Shown: positions 37,197 to 47,096, counted from the first letter of the stretch. The stretch: DNA of 61,039 bases from Thiomonas sp. FB-6 (GCF_000377645.1 NZ_KB898487.1:1-61039); one strand, 5' to 3'. Notes: generated from the letters alone by a model not told the origin. Program-made: numbers and translations.

Positions 37197-39080
37197 ATGG
37201 CCCTGCTCCAGATCTCCGAACCCGGTCAGTCTCCCGATCCCCACCAGCGCCGCGTCGCCATCGGCATCGACCTCGGAACCACGCATTCGCTGGTCGCCGC
37301 GGTGCGCAGCGGCGTGGCCGAATGCCTGCCCGACGCGCAGGGGCGCGTGCTGCTGCCCTCGGCGGTGCGCTACGCGGCCCGTTCGCACCCCCAGGTGGGC
37401 TGGGAGGCGCTGGCCGCGAAAGTGGCCGATCCGCACAACACGGTGGTGTCGGTCAAGCGCTTCATGGGGCGCGGCCTCGACGATCTTGATCCCCACCAGC
37501 GCGCCGCCTACGACTTCGAGCAAGGCCCCGGCATGGTGGCGCTGCGCACGGCGGCCGGCGTGAAGACCCCGGTGGAGGTCTCGGCCGACATCCTGCGCGA
37601 ACTCGGCGCACGGGCCCGCGAGGCACTGGGGGTGGAACCGGTGGGCGCGGTGATCACCGTGCCGGCCTATTTCGACGACGCCCAGCGCCAGGCCACGAAG
37701 GACGCTGCGCGCCTGGCCGGCCTGCCGGTGCTGCGCCTGATCAACGAGCCCACCGCGGCCGCGCTGGCCTACGGGCTGGACCGCGCCGCCTCCGGCGTGT
37801 GGGCCGTGTACGACCTGGGCGGAGGCACCTTCGACGTTTCCGTGCTGCGCCTGAGCCGCGGCGTGTTCGAGGTTATGGCCACCGGCGGCGACACCGCACT
37901 GGGCGGCGACGACTACGACCAGCGCGTGGCCGCCGAACTGTCCCGGCGCGCCGGCCTGGGCGAGCTCGACGCCGCCGCGCAGGCGGCGCTGCGCCGCGCG
38001 TCGCGCCAGGCCAAGGAAAGCCTGAGCTCGCAGCCGCGGGTGCCGGTAAGCCTGGATCTGGGCGCGGCCGGCAAGGTCGACACCGTGCTGAGCCGCGAGG
38101 ACTTCGCGGCCTGCACCCGCGAGCTGACCCAGCGCACGGTGGAACTGCTGGCCGGCGTGCTGGACGATGCCGCCGTCGCCCCGCAGGACATGTCCGGCAT
38201 CATCCTGGTCGGCGGCGCCACCCGCATGCCCGTCGTGCGCGAGGCGGTGCGGGACTTTTTCGGGCGCGAGCCCATGACCGACCTCGACCCCGACGAGGTG
38301 GTGGCCGTCGGCGCGGCGCGCCAGGCGCATGCCCTGGCGGGCAACAGCGACGACGACACCCTGCTGCTGGACGTCATCGCCCTGTCGCTGGGCCTGGAGA
38401 CCATGGGTGGGCTGGTCGAGCGGGTCATTCCGCGCAACAGCACCATTCCCACCGCGCGGGCGCAGGAATTCACCACCTACAAGGACGGCCAGACGGCCAT
38501 GTCCATCCACGTCGTGCAGGGCGAGCGCGAACTGGTGTCCGACTGCCGCTCGCTGGCGCGCTTCGAATTGCGCGGCATTCCCCCCATGCCGGCCGGCGCG
38601 GCCCGCGTGCTGGTCACCTTCCAGGTGGACGCCGACGGGCTGCTCGAGGTCAGCGCGCGCGAGGCCAGCAGCGGGGTGCAGGCGCACGTCGAGGTGCGCC
38701 CCAGCTACGGGCTGGACGACGCCCGCATTGCCGACATGCTTCGCGCGGCCTTCAGCCACGCCGACGCCGACGCCGCCTCGCGCGCGCTGCGCGAGGAGCA
38801 GGTGGAGGCCGAACGCCTGCTCGACGCCACGCGCACGGCCATGCAGGCCGATTCCGACCTGCTGCTCCCCGAGGAGCGCGACGCCATCCACGCCGCCATG
38901 GCGGCGCTGGCGCAGGCCGCGCGCGCCGAGGACCACCTGGCCATCCGCGACGCCATCGGGCAACTGGCGCGGACCACCGAGCCTTTCGCCGCGCAGCGCA
39001 TGAACCGCAGCATCCAGCGCGCGCTCGCCGGGCGCAGCATCGACAGCCTGGCCGGCAACGACGCCGGCGACGGAGAATGA
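37197..39080 (+). CDS. hscA: Hsp70-type chaperone HscA
   Basis: 627 residues. Nucleotide-binding domain: [50 protein letters not shown]; substrate-binding domain from about residue 385 with [20 protein letters not shown]. It is the shorter DnaK relative dedicated to IscU and drives cluster release from the scaffold with HscB. It is followed by fdx after 4 bases. Confidence 0.97.
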   Translation: MALLQISEPGQSPDPHQRRVAIGIDLGTTHSLVAAVRSGVAECLPDAQGRVLLPSAVRYAARSHPQVGWEALAAKVADPHNTVVSVKRFMGRGLDDLDPHQRAAYDFEQGPGMVALRTAAGVKTPVEVSADILRELGARAREALGVEPVGAVITVPAYFDDAQRQATKDAARLAGLPVLRLINEPTAAALAYGLDRAASGVWAVYDLGGGTFDVSVLRLSRGVFEVMATGGDTALGGDDYDQRVAAELSRRAGLGELDAAAQAALRRASRQAKESLSSQPRVPVSLDLGAAGKVDTVLSREDFAACTRELTQRTVELLAGVLDDAAVAPQDMSGIILVGGATRMPVVREAVRDFFGREPMTDLDPDEVVAVGAARQAHALAGNSDDDTLLLDVIALSLGLETMGGLVERVIPRNSTIPTARAQEFTTYKDGQTAMSIHVVQGERELVSDCRSLARFELRGIPPMPAGAARVLVTFQVDADGLLEVSAREASSGVQAHVEVRPSYGLDDARIADMLRAAFSHADADAASRALREEQVEAERLLDATRTAMQADSDLLLPEERDAIHAAMAALAQAARAEDHLAIRDAIGQLARTTEPFAAQRMNRSIQRALAGRSIDSLAGNDAGDGE

Positions 39081-39084
39081 CCCC

Positions 39085-39420
39085 ATGCCCCTGATCACCG
39101 TACTGCCGCACCAGGAATACTGCCCGCAGGGCGTCAAGGTCGAGGCCGAGCGAGGCACCTCGATCTGCGAGGCCCTGCTCGAGCACGGCATTCCGATCGA
39201 GCACGCCTGCGAGATGTCCTGCGCCTGCACCACCTGCCACGTGATCGTGCGCAAGGGCTTCGACTCGCTGGGCGAGGCCGACGAGAGCGAGGAGGACCTG
39301 CTCGACCGCGCCTGGGGCCTGGAGCCGAGCTCGCGCCTGTCCTGCCAGGCCATCCTCGACGGCGAGGACGTGACCATCGAGATCCCGAAGTACTCGATCA
39401 ACCATGCGAAGGAGGGATGA
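39085..39420 (+). CDS. fdx: [2Fe-2S] ferredoxin of the isc system
   Basis: 111 residues. Ligands C42, C48 and C51 in ACEMSCACTTCH, and the fourth Cys in SRLSCQAI near residue 87; C46 is also kept, as in E. coli Fdx. It supplies electrons for cluster assembly on IscU. Start is 5 bases after the hscA stop; the stop is 1 base before the next gene. Confidence 0.97.
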   Translation: MPLITVLPHQEYCPQGVKVEAERGTSICEALLEHGIPIEHACEMSCACTTCHVIVRKGFDSLGEADESEEDLLDRAWGLEPSSRLSCQAILDGEDVTIEIPKYSINHAKEG

Positions 39421-39421
39421 C

Positions 39422-39916
39422 ATGGACGTGCCGACCATCGACCAGGCCTACGCCCAGCTGCAGGCGCAGGACCAGACCATCGCGCAGGAACTCCAGGCGC
39501 TCGCCGGCAAGCTGCAGACCGCCGCGCAGGGGGGCAACGCCGACGCGCGTGAATGGCAGCTCGACCTGCGCGAGCTGGCGCTGGCCGTGCAGGCCCAGCA
39601 ACAGCAGATGAACGCGCTGTTGCAGGCCATCCACGCCATGTGGCAGGCCGAGCACGAGCGCATGCAGGCGGGGTCCGGGCAGGCCGTGGCGCAGCCCGCG
39701 CCGCAGGCGCCGGCCTATGCCCCCGGCTACCCCCAGCAGGGCGGCTATCCGCAACAGGGCTATCCCCAGCAAGGCGCCTACCCCCAGCAGGGCTACCCGC
39801 AGCAGGGCGGCGTCGGTTCCATGCTGCGCGGATTCCTGGGCTCCGGTTTCGGCCAGGCCGTGGCGATGGGCGCCGGAATCGGCCTGGGCGAGGACCTGAT
39901 CAACCAGATTTTCTGA
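39422..39916 (+). CDS. PQQG-repeat protein at the end of the isc operon
   Basis: 164 residues from ATG 39422; GGAGGG lies 5 bases upstream, and the gene starts one base after fdx. Residues 1-85 are helical and Gln-rich (QAYAQLQAQDQTIAQELQAL and LALAVQAQQQQMNALLQAIH) and could form a coiled coil. Residues about 95-130 are five to six YPQQG-type repeats, and the end is Gly-rich and hydrophobic (LRGFLGSGFGQAVAMGAGIG). IscX normally occupies this place in the operon and is absent. The architecture recalls glycine-zipper/DUF2076-like tails, but no family is certain. Its position suggests a link to Fe-S biogenesis or to the membrane. Confidence 0.8.
   Translation: MDVPTIDQAYAQLQAQDQTIAQELQALAGKLQTAAQGGNADAREWQLDLRELALAVQAQQQQMNALLQAIHAMWQAEHERMQAGSGQAVAQPAPQAPAYAPGYPQQGGYPQQGYPQQGAYPQQGYPQQGGVGSMLRGFLGSGFGQAVAMGAGIGLGEDLINQIF
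39724..39810 (+). repeat. Tandem repeat coding for PQQG(G/A)Y units
   Basis: Imperfect 12-15-base units of the type GGCTAYCCSCARCARGGC repeat about five or six times within the Gln-rich gene. This is a coding repeat that could change length by slippage. Confidence 0.75.
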
Positions 39917-39943
39917 GGCCTTCGCGCGGCGGCGCGACGGTGT

Positions 39944-41203
39944 TCACGCCAGGCCGTCGAAGGGCAGGAAGTCCACTGCCTCGCCCGCGGCCACGTTGCC
40001 GCGCTCGTGCTCGAGCACCAGCAGGCCGTCGGCCTGGCTCATCGAGTGCAGCACCCCCGAGCCCTGGTTGCCGGTGCTGGCCGCCTCCCAGCGCCCGTCC
40101 GGCAGCCGGCGGAGCGTGGCGCGCTGGTATTCAGTGCGCCCCGGGCGCTTGCGCAGCGCCTGCGCGGCCACCGCGCGCAGCGTGGGCAGGGCGCCCGGGC
40201 TGGCGCCCATGAAGCGCAGCAGCAGCTCGCGCACCAGCACGTAGAAGGCCACCATCACCGCCACCGGGTTGCCCGGCAGGCCCAGCAGCACCGTGTGGCC
40301 GCGCTCGCAGCGCAGCAGGCCGCAGGCCAGCGGGCGGCCCGGGCGCAGCGCCACCTGGCGGAAGGACACGTCGCCCAGCCGGGCCATCGTGCGCCCGAGG
40401 TGGTCGGCGTCTCCCACCCCGACGCCGCCGGAGCTGATCACCACGTCGGCCTGTTCGCAGCCGCGGCGCAGCGCGGCCTCCAGCAGATCGGGCTGGTCGG
40501 GCACGAGCCCCAGGTCCAGCGGCTCGCAGCCCAGGCGCGCGAGCATGGCCCACAGGGTATGCCGGTTGCTGTCGTAGATGCAGCCTGCGTCCAACGGCTG
40601 GCCGATGGAGCGCAGTTCGTCGCCGCTGGACAGGAAGGCCACCTTCAGACGCCTGCGCAGCGGCAGCTCGCCGATGCCCAGCGAGGCGGCAAGGCCCAGA
40701 TCGGCGGCGTGCAGCACGCGCCCTTCGTGCAGGGCCGGGCGCCCCGCGGCCAGGTCCTCGCCGCGGCGGCGCACGTGGTCGCCGGCGCGCACCGCGCCGG
40801 GCGGAATGTGCAATTCCCCGCCGCTCTCTCGGCACAGCTCCTGCGGCACCACGGTGTCGCAGCCGGGAGGCATCACCGCGCCGGTCATGATGCGCACGCA
40901 GGCCTGCGCCGGCAGCTCGCCGACGAAGGCATGGCCGGCGAGCGCGCGCCCGGCCACGCGCAGGCGCGCCGGCGCGCCCTCCAGCAGATCGGCGCCGCGC
41001 AGCGCGTAGCCGTCCATCGCGGCGTTGTCGTGCGCGGGCACGTCGAAGGGGGCGACCACGTCCGCGCCCAGCACGCGCTGCAGCGCCTCGTGCAGCGGCA
41101 CCAGCCGGGTTTCCAGGTGCGGGGCGGGCAACTGCAGCAACAGCTCGCGCGCCTGCTCCACGCTGAGCAGGGCGTCGTCGCTGCGGGGGGAGGGCGGCGG
41201 CAT
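39944..41203 (-). CDS. moeA: Molybdopterin molybdenumtransferase MoeA
   Basis: 419 residues from ATG 41203. Motifs: FDVPAHDNAAMDGYALRGAD, RIMTGAVMPPGCDTVVPQEL, VVISSGGVGVGDADHL and LLGLPGNPVAVMVAFYV. It inserts molybdate into adenylylated molybdopterin. It lies downstream of mobA and moaA on the same strand, forming a molybdenum-cofactor operon moaA-mobA-moeA. Confidence 0.96.
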   Translation of the reverse strand: MPPPSPRSDDALLSVEQARELLLQLPAPHLETRLVPLHEALQRVLGADVVAPFDVPAHDNAAMDGYALRGADLLEGAPARLRVAGRALAGHAFVGELPAQACVRIMTGAVMPPGCDTVVPQELCRESGGELHIPPGAVRAGDHVRRRGEDLAAGRPALHEGRVLHAADLGLAASLGIGELPLRRRLKVAFLSSGDELRSIGQPLDAGCIYDSNRHTLWAMLARLGCEPLDLGLVPDQPDLLEAALRRGCEQADVVISSGGVGVGDADHLGRTMARLGDVSFRQVALRPGRPLACGLLRCERGHTVLLGLPGNPVAVMVAFYVLVRELLLRFMGASPGALPTLRAVAAQALRKRPGRTEYQRATLRRLPDGRWEAASTGNQGSGVLHSMSQADGLLVLEHERGNVAAGEAVDFLPFDGLA

Positions 41204-41250
41204 CGGGGGCTCGAGTTGTCGCTGGGTCGCGTGGTCGGAGGGGCTGTGGT

Positions 41251-41880
41251 TCAGCGGGGCGCCTGCAGCGCTTCCAGCTGCTGGGGCAGGTTGATATTGT
41301 CGAAGGCCCGCAGGTCCTCGAAGGCGGCCTCGGCGAATCCCACCGTCTGCAGCCAGGCTTCGACCTTGCGGCCGCCGCCGCGCAGGAAAACCAGCAGCGA
41401 GTCCAGCAATTCGCGGCGCAGCAGCGCGTACACCGGCTGACGGCGCCCGCCGGCCACCGCGATGGCCGCGTCGCGTCCGGCCGCCAGCGCGGCTTCGCCC
41501 AGGCGCCGCGCCAGGTCCTGCGGCAGCCAGGGGCCGTCGCAGGGCACGCACAGCAGCCAGGGCGTGGCGCAGGCGCGCAGGCCCGCGGCCATGCCTGCCA
41601 GCGGGCCGGCGAAGTCTTGCGGCTGCTCGTCGGCCAGCACCCGCGCGCCCAGGCTCGCGTAGTCGTCCAGGTTGCGGTTGGCGCTGATCAGCAGTTCACC
41701 CACCTGGGGGCGCAGGCGGCGCAAGGCCAGGGCGGCCAGGCTCTCGCCCCGCAGCTGCAGCAGCCCCTTGTCGGCACCGCCCATGCGCGAACCGCGCCCG
41801 CCGGCCAGCAGCAGGCCGGTGATGCGCGCGGAGGCAATCGAGGCGGGCGCGGCGCCGGGACGGGGATCGCCGGGCGGCAT
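41251..41880 (-). CDS. mobA: Molybdenum cofactor guanylyltransferase MobA
   Basis: 209 residues from ATG 41880, one base after the moaA stop. The GTP-binding start is LLLAGGRGSRMGGADKGLLQ, followed by CVPCDGPWLP (metal/nucleotide site) and a C-terminal FDNINLPQQL. It makes Mo-bis-MGD for DMSO-reductase-family enzymes. Such an enzyme is expected elsewhere in the genome. Confidence 0.94.
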   Translation of the reverse strand: MPPGDPRPGAAPASIASARITGLLLAGGRGSRMGGADKGLLQLRGESLAALALRRLRPQVGELLISANRNLDDYASLGARVLADEQPQDFAGPLAGMAAGLRACATPWLLCVPCDGPWLPQDLARRLGEAALAAGRDAAIAVAGGRRQPVYALLRRELLDSLLVFLRGGGRKVEAWLQTVGFAEAAFEDLRAFDNINLPQQLEALQAPR

Positions 41881-41881
41881 C

Positions 41882-43024
41882 TCAACCGCCGATGTAGGAC
41901 ATCTCGACCCGCCGCGGCGACGGCGTGCCGCCGGTGTCCGGAGCGGCCTGGCCGCGCAGCTCGGAGTAGCGGTCGGCACGCGCGCCCCACACCTGCGCGA
42001 TGGCGCCGCGCAGCGCCTCGTCGCTCACCGCCTGCACGCCGCGCTGGGCGTCGCCGCGCAGCAGCGCGCGCAGGTCGTGGCCGTGGCTGGCGAACAGGCA
42101 CAGGTACAGCTTGCCCTCCATCGACAGGCGTGCGCGGTTGCAATCGCGGCAGAAGGCGCGCGTGACGCTGGAGATCAGGCCGATTTCCAGGCTGCCGTCG
42201 GCCAGCATCCAGCGCTCGGCGGTCTCGCCCGCGACGCTGGGATCCAGCGCGCGCAGGGGGTAGCGCTCGCCGATGCGCTCGAGCAGTTCGGCGGCCGGCA
42301 GCACCTGGTCCATGCGCCAGCCGTTGGTGTTGCCCACGTCCATGAACTCGATGAACCGCAGCACCACGCCACTGCCGCGGAAATGCTCGATCATGGGCAG
42401 CACCTGCTGGTCGTTGACCCCGCGCTGCACCACCATGTTCACCTTCACCGGCGCCAGCCCCGCCTGCTGCGCGGCGCGAATGCCCTCGAGTACCGTGGCC
42501 ACCGGGAAGTCCACGTCGTTCATGCGCCGGAACACCTCGTCGTCCACCGCATCCAGGCTGACGGTGACGCGGTGCAGCCCGGCTTCGCGCAGCGCCTGCG
42601 CCTTGCGCGCCAGCGCCGAGGCGTTGGTGGTCATGGTCAGCTCCACCGGCTCGCCGTCGGCGCCCCGCAGGCGTGCCAGCATGGCCACCAGCTGTTCCAC
42701 GCCGCGCCGCAGCAGCGGCTCGCCGCCGGTGATGCGCAGCTTGCGCACGCCGAGCTCGACGAAGGCGCGCGCCACGCGCTCGATTTCCTCGAAGCGCAGC
42801 AGTTCGTCATGGCGCAGGAATTCGTACTGCGTGTCGAAGATCTCCTTCGGCATGCAGTAAGTGCAGCGGAAATTGCAGCGGTCCGTCACCGAGATCCGCA
42901 GATCGTGCAGCGGGCGGTCCAGGCGGTCGTGAACCTGGCTGCCCGCGGCGGGCGCGACGGCCGGGACCTGGGGGATGCTCGCCGCGTAGCGGTGGTCGAC
43001 CAGCGGAATGGTTCGTTCGGACAT
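41882..43024 (-). CDS. moaA: GTP 3',8-cyclase MoaA
   Basis: 380 residues from ATG 43024. The radical-SAM cluster ligands are C50, C54 and C57 in [14 protein letters not shown]. The second [4Fe-4S] site is in [11 protein letters not shown] and LYLCLF, and the C-terminal double glycine (SYIGG) is needed for activity. First step of molybdopterin synthesis. The N-terminal extension of about 40 residues is longer than usual, so the true start may be internal. Confidence 0.96.
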   Translation of the reverse strand: MSERTIPLVDHRYAASIPQVPAVAPAAGSQVHDRLDRPLHDLRISVTDRCNFRCTYCMPKEIFDTQYEFLRHDELLRFEEIERVARAFVELGVRKLRITGGEPLLRRGVEQLVAMLARLRGADGEPVELTMTTNASALARKAQALREAGLHRVTVSLDAVDDEVFRRMNDVDFPVATVLEGIRAAQQAGLAPVKVNMVVQRGVNDQQVLPMIEHFRGSGVVLRFIEFMDVGNTNGWRMDQVLPAAELLERIGERYPLRALDPSVAGETAERWMLADGSLEIGLISSVTRAFCRDCNRARLSMEGKLYLCLFASHGHDLRALLRGDAQRGVQAVSDEALRGAIAQVWGARADRYSELRGQAAPDTGGTPSPRRVEMSYIGG

Positions 43025-43197
43025 GGCCCCATTATCGACAAATCCGCGGGCCGCCGCCGCCCGGATCGGGCGTTGCGTGCGCCGGCCGCGGCCCGGGCGC
43101 TTGCGGGCGACGGCGTTGTTGCGACGCGTCAAGGCGCGTAGCATCGGGCGCTTGCGGCGGCAAGGGCCGAGCCGCACCCTTCGTCCTCATCCCATCC

Positions 43198-43980
43198 ATG
43201 GCTTATACGATCGATCTTTCCGGGCGCGTCGCGCTCGTCACCGGAGCCTCCAGCGGCCTGGGCTGGCAGTTCGCGCGGGCGCTGGCGGGCGCCGGCGCCG
43301 CCGTGGTGCTGGCCAGCCGGCGCGCCGAACGCCTCAAGGAACTGCGCGCCTGCATCGAGGGAGCAGGCGGCGACGCCCACGTGGTGGCGCTGGACGTGGA
43401 CGACCCCGCCAGCATCCGCAGCGCGGTGGCGCACGCGGAAACCGAGGTGGGCAACATCGACATCCTGGTCAACAACGCCGGCGTGTCGGTGGCCTCCAAG
43501 CTGGTGGACGTGCGCCCCGAGGACTTCGACCTGATGTTCGACACCAACGTGCGCGGCGCCTTTTTCGTGGCGCAGGAAGTGGCGCGGCGCATGATCGCGC
43601 GTTCGCGCGGCGCCTCGCCCGGCACCTGGGCCGGGGGGCGCATCGTCAACATCGCCTCCATGGCCGGCCTGCGCGTGCTGCCGCAGATCGGCGTGTACGC
43701 GATGAGCAAGGCCGCCGTGGTGCACATGACCCGTGCGATGGCGCTGGAATGGGGGCGCTTCGGCATCAACGTCAACGCCATCTGCCCCGGCTACATCGAT
43801 ACCGAGATGAACCACGAGCACTGGGACACCGAGGCCGGGCGCAAGCTCATGGACATGCTGCCGCGCAAGCGCGTGGGCCGCGCCGAGGACCTGGACCCGG
43901 TGCTGCTGATGCTGGCCAGCGGGCAGAGCCACTTCGTCAACGGCGCGGTCATTTCCGCCGACGACGGCTTCGGCGTCTGA
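43198..43980 (+). CDS. SDR-family oxidoreductase, FabG-like
   Basis: 260 residues. Cofactor motif VTGASSGLGWQFA, NNAG in ILVNNAGVSVA, catalytic Ser in NIASMAG, and YAMSK (Tyr-x-x-x-Lys), then ICPGYIDTEMN. It resembles 3-oxoacyl-ACP reductases and related dehydrogenases. It precedes a thioesterase gene by 10 bases; the two likely act together on acyl thioesters, but no other fatty-acid gene is close. Confidence 0.9.
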   Translation: MAYTIDLSGRVALVTGASSGLGWQFARALAGAGAAVVLASRRAERLKELRACIEGAGGDAHVVALDVDDPASIRSAVAHAETEVGNIDILVNNAGVSVASKLVDVRPEDFDLMFDTNVRGAFFVAQEVARRMIARSRGASPGTWAGGRIVNIASMAGLRVLPQIGVYAMSKAAVVHMTRAMALEWGRFGINVNAICPGYIDTEMNHEHWDTEAGRKLMDMLPRKRVGRAEDLDPVLLMLASGQSHFVNGAVISADDGFGV

Positions 43981-43990
43981 CGGGGGCACG

Positions 43991-44431
43991 ATGGAACTGA
44001 GCCTTCCCGAGCAGCGCCGGCTGGTGTTCGAGACCGTCGTGCCCATGCGCTGGGGCGACATGGACGCCATGGGCCACGTGAACAACACCCTGTATTTCCG
44101 CTACATGGAAATCGGCCGCATGGACTGGCTGCACTCGCTGCTGGAGCAGGCCGGCCAGGGGCCCGACGCGCCGCCGCCCGGGCAGGGGCCGGTGGTGGTC
44201 AACGCCTTCTGCAACTTCCTGCGCGAACTGCGCCACCCCGGCTCGGTGCTGGTGCAGGTCTATGCCGCCAACCCCGGGCGCAGCAGTTTCGACACCTTCT
44301 ACGAACTGCTGCGCGAGGACCGCCCCGGCGAGGTCTACGCCAACGGCGGCGCCAAGGTGGTGTGGATCGACCACGCGCTGCGCAAGAGCGTGGAACTGCC
44401 CGCGGCGATGCGCCGCGCGGTGGCCGGCTGA
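43991..44431 (+). CDS. Acyl-CoA thioesterase, 4-hydroxybenzoyl-CoA thioesterase family
   Basis: 146 residues, single hot-dog domain. VPMRWGDMDAMGHVNNTLYF holds the catalytic Asp and HVNN motif of the 4HBT/YbgC family, then RYMEIGRMDWL. Ten bases after the SDR gene; probably one transcript. Substrate chain length cannot be told. Confidence 0.9.
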   Translation: MELSLPEQRRLVFETVVPMRWGDMDAMGHVNNTLYFRYMEIGRMDWLHSLLEQAGQGPDAPPPGQGPVVVNAFCNFLRELRHPGSVLVQVYAANPGRSSFDTFYELLREDRPGEVYANGGAKVVWIDHALRKSVELPAAMRRAVAG

Positions 44432-44470
44432 CAGCCCGGCCGGGCCGGGGGGCCGGGCAGGGCAGCGACA

Positions 44471-45301
44471 TTACGCGCCGAACTTGGCGCGCCAGGCCTC
44501 CCATAGCAGGCGCAGCGGCGGCAGGCTGATGCGCTGCTCCAGCAAGGCGTAGTCGGCCTGCTCGAGCTCGCGCAGCAGCGCCGCGCCCATGCGGCCCAGC
44601 GCGTCCGGCACCCGTCCCGCGCGCCCCATGCCGCGGGGGCGCAGCGCGCGCGCCGCCTGCAGGCGCCCGGCGGCCTGGGCGCCGGCATCGCGCAGCGCGG
44701 CGCGCAGGGCCGGCGAGTCGCGCAGTTGCGTGAAATCGTGCTCGCCCAGCCCGTGCGTGCGCAGCAGCGAGCGCGGCAGGCGCACCATCTGTTCGCGCGC
44801 ATCGCGTCCCACGTCGCGCAGCAGCATCAGCAGGTCCAGCGCAGCCGCCAGTTCGGCGAAGTAGGCCTGCGCGGCGGTGTCGGCGCTGCCGGCCAGGGCC
44901 ATGGCCACGCGCGCCACGCTGCCGCTGCCGCGCAGCAGATCGGCGTGCAGGCCTTCCCAATCGGCGCGCGCCGCCGGCGCCGCGGGCTGCACCGTGTCCA
45001 GCGCCTGCTCCAGCAGCGCCGGGGCGCCCGGGGCCTCGCGCAGGGCAGGGTGCAGCTCGCGCAGCAGCGGGTGGTCGGGGCGGCCCTGCTCGATCTGTTG
45101 CAGCTGCGCGCGCCACCAGCCCAGCTTGGCCGCGCCCACGATCGGGTCCGACACCGAGGCCGGGATCACCCGCACCGCGCGCCACCACGCCTGCAGCAGC
45201 AGCAGCTGGCGCCGCCGCGGCCCGGCCAGGTGCATCGTGGCGTAGTACCACGCGGTGCCGCGTGGCGCGAAATCGGGCTGCAGGGGGTCTTGGGAGGCCA
45301 T
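44471..45301 (-). CDS. Squalene/phytoene synthase-like protein
   Basis: 276 residues, all helical. The second Asp-rich region is partly kept (LLMLLRDVGRDAREQMVRLP), but the first (normally DDxxD) reads RVIPASVSDPIVGAAKLGWW and has lost most acidic residues. ATMHLAGPRRRQLLLLQAWW and WWRAQLQQIEQGRPDHPLL are typical of the family. Catalysis of prenyl condensation is doubtful. No hopanoid or carotenoid genes surround it. It is convergent with the thioesterase gene. Confidence 0.75.
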   Translation of the reverse strand: MASQDPLQPDFAPRGTAWYYATMHLAGPRRRQLLLLQAWWRAVRVIPASVSDPIVGAAKLGWWRAQLQQIEQGRPDHPLLRELHPALREAPGAPALLEQALDTVQPAAPAARADWEGLHADLLRGSGSVARVAMALAGSADTAAQAYFAELAAALDLLMLLRDVGRDAREQMVRLPRSLLRTHGLGEHDFTQLRDSPALRAALRDAGAQAAGRLQAARALRPRGMGRAGRVPDALGRMGAALLRELEQADYALLEQRISLPPLRLLWEAWRAKFGA

Positions 45302-45439
45302 GGCAAGGGAGTCGGAAGTGGCGTCGTCGCTGGCCCTGTGGGGCGCGCCCGCCGCAAAGGATAGAATGGTTCTTTCGCCGACGTCTGCGCGACGCCGCGG
45401 GCATCACGCCGGCGTCGAGGACGGGACGACGGGACTCGC

Positions 45440-45526
45440 GCGAGGGTGGCGAAATTGGTAGACGCACCAGGTTTAGGTCCTGACGCCCTCACAGGCGTGG
45501 GGGTTCGAGTCCCCCCCCTCGCACCA
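45440..45526 (+). tRNA. tRNA-Leu (TAG anticodon)
   Basis: 87 bases including encoded CCA. Acceptor GCGAGGG/CCCTCGC, D-arm with GGTAGACGC, anticodon loop TTTAGGT giving TAG, long class II variable arm (TGACGCCCTCACAGGCGT), T-arm GGGGGTTCGAGTCCCCC. It lies 43 bases before tig. Confidence 0.96.
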
Positions 45527-45569
45527 CGACGCCGCCGGCCGAACTTTTGATCGAACAACGGATTTTTCC

Positions 45570-46883
45570 ATGACAGCCGTAGAAACCCTGGATAAGCTGC
45601 AACGCCGCATCACCGTCTCGGTGCCCAAGGCGGACCTGCAGAGCGAAGTCGTGGTGCGCCTGAAGAACATGTCCCGCACGGCGCGCGTGTCCGGATTCCG
45701 CCCCGGCAAGGTGCCGCTGGCCGTGCTGCAGAAGCGCTACGGCCCGTCGGTGGAAGCCGAGGTGCTGCAGGACAAGGTGGGCCAGGTGTTCTTCGAAGCG
45801 GTGCGCGCCGCCCACGTGCGCGTGGCCGGCATGCCCCGGTTCACCCCGCACGACGGCTCCGACGCCGCCGAGGCTTTCGCCTTCGACGCCGAGTTCGAGG
45901 TGTACCCCGACATCGCCCTGGGCGATCTGTCCGGCGTGGAGGTCGAACGCGCCAGCTGCGAGGTGGACGACGCCGCGGTGGAAAAGACCGTCGACGTGCT
46001 GCGCCGCCAGCGCCGCAGCTTCGTCGAGCGTGACGCCGCCGACGGCGCCGCGCGCGAGGGCGACCGCGTGACCGTGGACTTCGCGGGCACCATCGACGAC
46101 GTCGCCTTCCCGGGCGGCAGCGCCGAGGGCTTCGCCTTCGTGCTGGGCGAGGGCCGCATGCTGCCCGAGTTCGAGGCCGGCGCGACCGGACGCAAGGCCG
46201 GCGAGGAAACCGACTTCGACCTGCACTTCCCCGAGGACTACCAGGGCCGCGAGGTCGCCGGCAAGACCGCCCGCTTCCACGTGCGCGTGCAGAAGGTGGA
46301 AATGCAGCAGCTGCCGGAGGTGAACACCGAGTTCGCCACCGAGCTGGGCGTGCCCGACGGCGACGTGGCCAAGCTGCGCGACGACATCCGGCGCAACCTG
46401 GAGCGCGAGGTGAAGGCCCGCCTGAGCTCGCGCAACCGCAATGCCGCGATGGAAGCTCTGCTCAAGGTCAACCCGGTGGACCTGCCCGCCGGCGTGGTCG
46501 CCGAGGAGATAGACAACCTGATCCGCGGCGCCCGCGAGGACCTGGCCGGCCGCGGCATGAAGGACGTGGACAAGCTGCCCATCGCCCCCGACATGTTCCG
46601 CGACCAGGCCGAGCGCCGCGTGCGCCTGGGCCTGATCGTGGCCGAGCTGGTGAAGGAAAACGAACTGCACGCCAAGCCGGAGCAGATCCGCGCCCACGTG
46701 GAGAACCTGGCTTCCAGCTACGAGGATCCGCAGGAAGTCGTGCGCTGGTACTACGGCGACCAGCAGCGCCTGTCGCAGGTGGAATCCATCGTCATCGAGA
46801 ACAACGTGGCCGACTACGTGTTCGAGAAGGCACGGGTCACCGACAAGGCGCTGGGCTTCGACGAACTGATGCAGTCGAACTGA
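45570..46883 (+). CDS. tig: Trigger factor
   Basis: 437 residues, standard length. The ribosome-binding signature is in SGFRPGKVPLAVLQKRYG. The FKBP-type domain follows (GDRVTVDFAGTIDDVAF, EFEAGATGRKAGEETDFDLH), then the helical C-terminal arms. Ribosome-bound chaperone and prolyl isomerase. First protein gene of the tig-clpP-clpX-lon block, closed by its own terminator. Confidence 0.98.
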   Translation: MTAVETLDKLQRRITVSVPKADLQSEVVVRLKNMSRTARVSGFRPGKVPLAVLQKRYGPSVEAEVLQDKVGQVFFEAVRAAHVRVAGMPRFTPHDGSDAAEAFAFDAEFEVYPDIALGDLSGVEVERASCEVDDAAVEKTVDVLRRQRRSFVERDAADGAAREGDRVTVDFAGTIDDVAFPGGSAEGFAFVLGEGRMLPEFEAGATGRKAGEETDFDLHFPEDYQGREVAGKTARFHVRVQKVEMQQLPEVNTEFATELGVPDGDVAKLRDDIRRNLEREVKARLSSRNRNAAMEALLKVNPVDLPAGVVAEEIDNLIRGAREDLAGRGMKDVDKLPIAPDMFRDQAERRVRLGLIVAELVKENELHAKPEQIRAHVENLASSYEDPQEVVRWYYGDQQRLSQVESIVIENNVADYVFEKARVTDKALGFDELMQSN

Positions 46884-46919
46884 AAAGCGCGCCGCCCCGC
46901 TGCGCGAGTCCGCCCAGGG

Positions 46920-46973
46920 CCGCCCGGCCCGCGTCCTGCTGCCACCCGGCGGCGGCGCGGCCGGGCGGTTTTT
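46920..46973 (+). terminator. Intrinsic terminator after tig
   Basis: CCGCCCGGCC (46920-46929) pairs with GGCCGGGCGG (46959-46968), followed by TTTTT. It separates tig from clpP. Confidence 0.85.
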
Positions 46974-47096
46974 CTTGGTGCCCCGAATGCCCCTTCTTTT
47001 AGGCGGGTCAAAGCCCGCGTTGCCGTGGCGCGACCGTTCCGGGCGACGTGGCGGGGGGCATGCTAACCTTGAAGCATTCCATCGCAATCCACAGTC

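Noticed and set aside
39724-39810. CRISPR-like short repeats
   Set aside because: The repeats are contiguous, without spacers, in frame, and encode PQQG units.
46974-47096. Heat-shock promoter in front of clpP
   Set aside because: CTTGAA is present near 47070, but no CCCCAT-type -10 follows at 13-15 bases.
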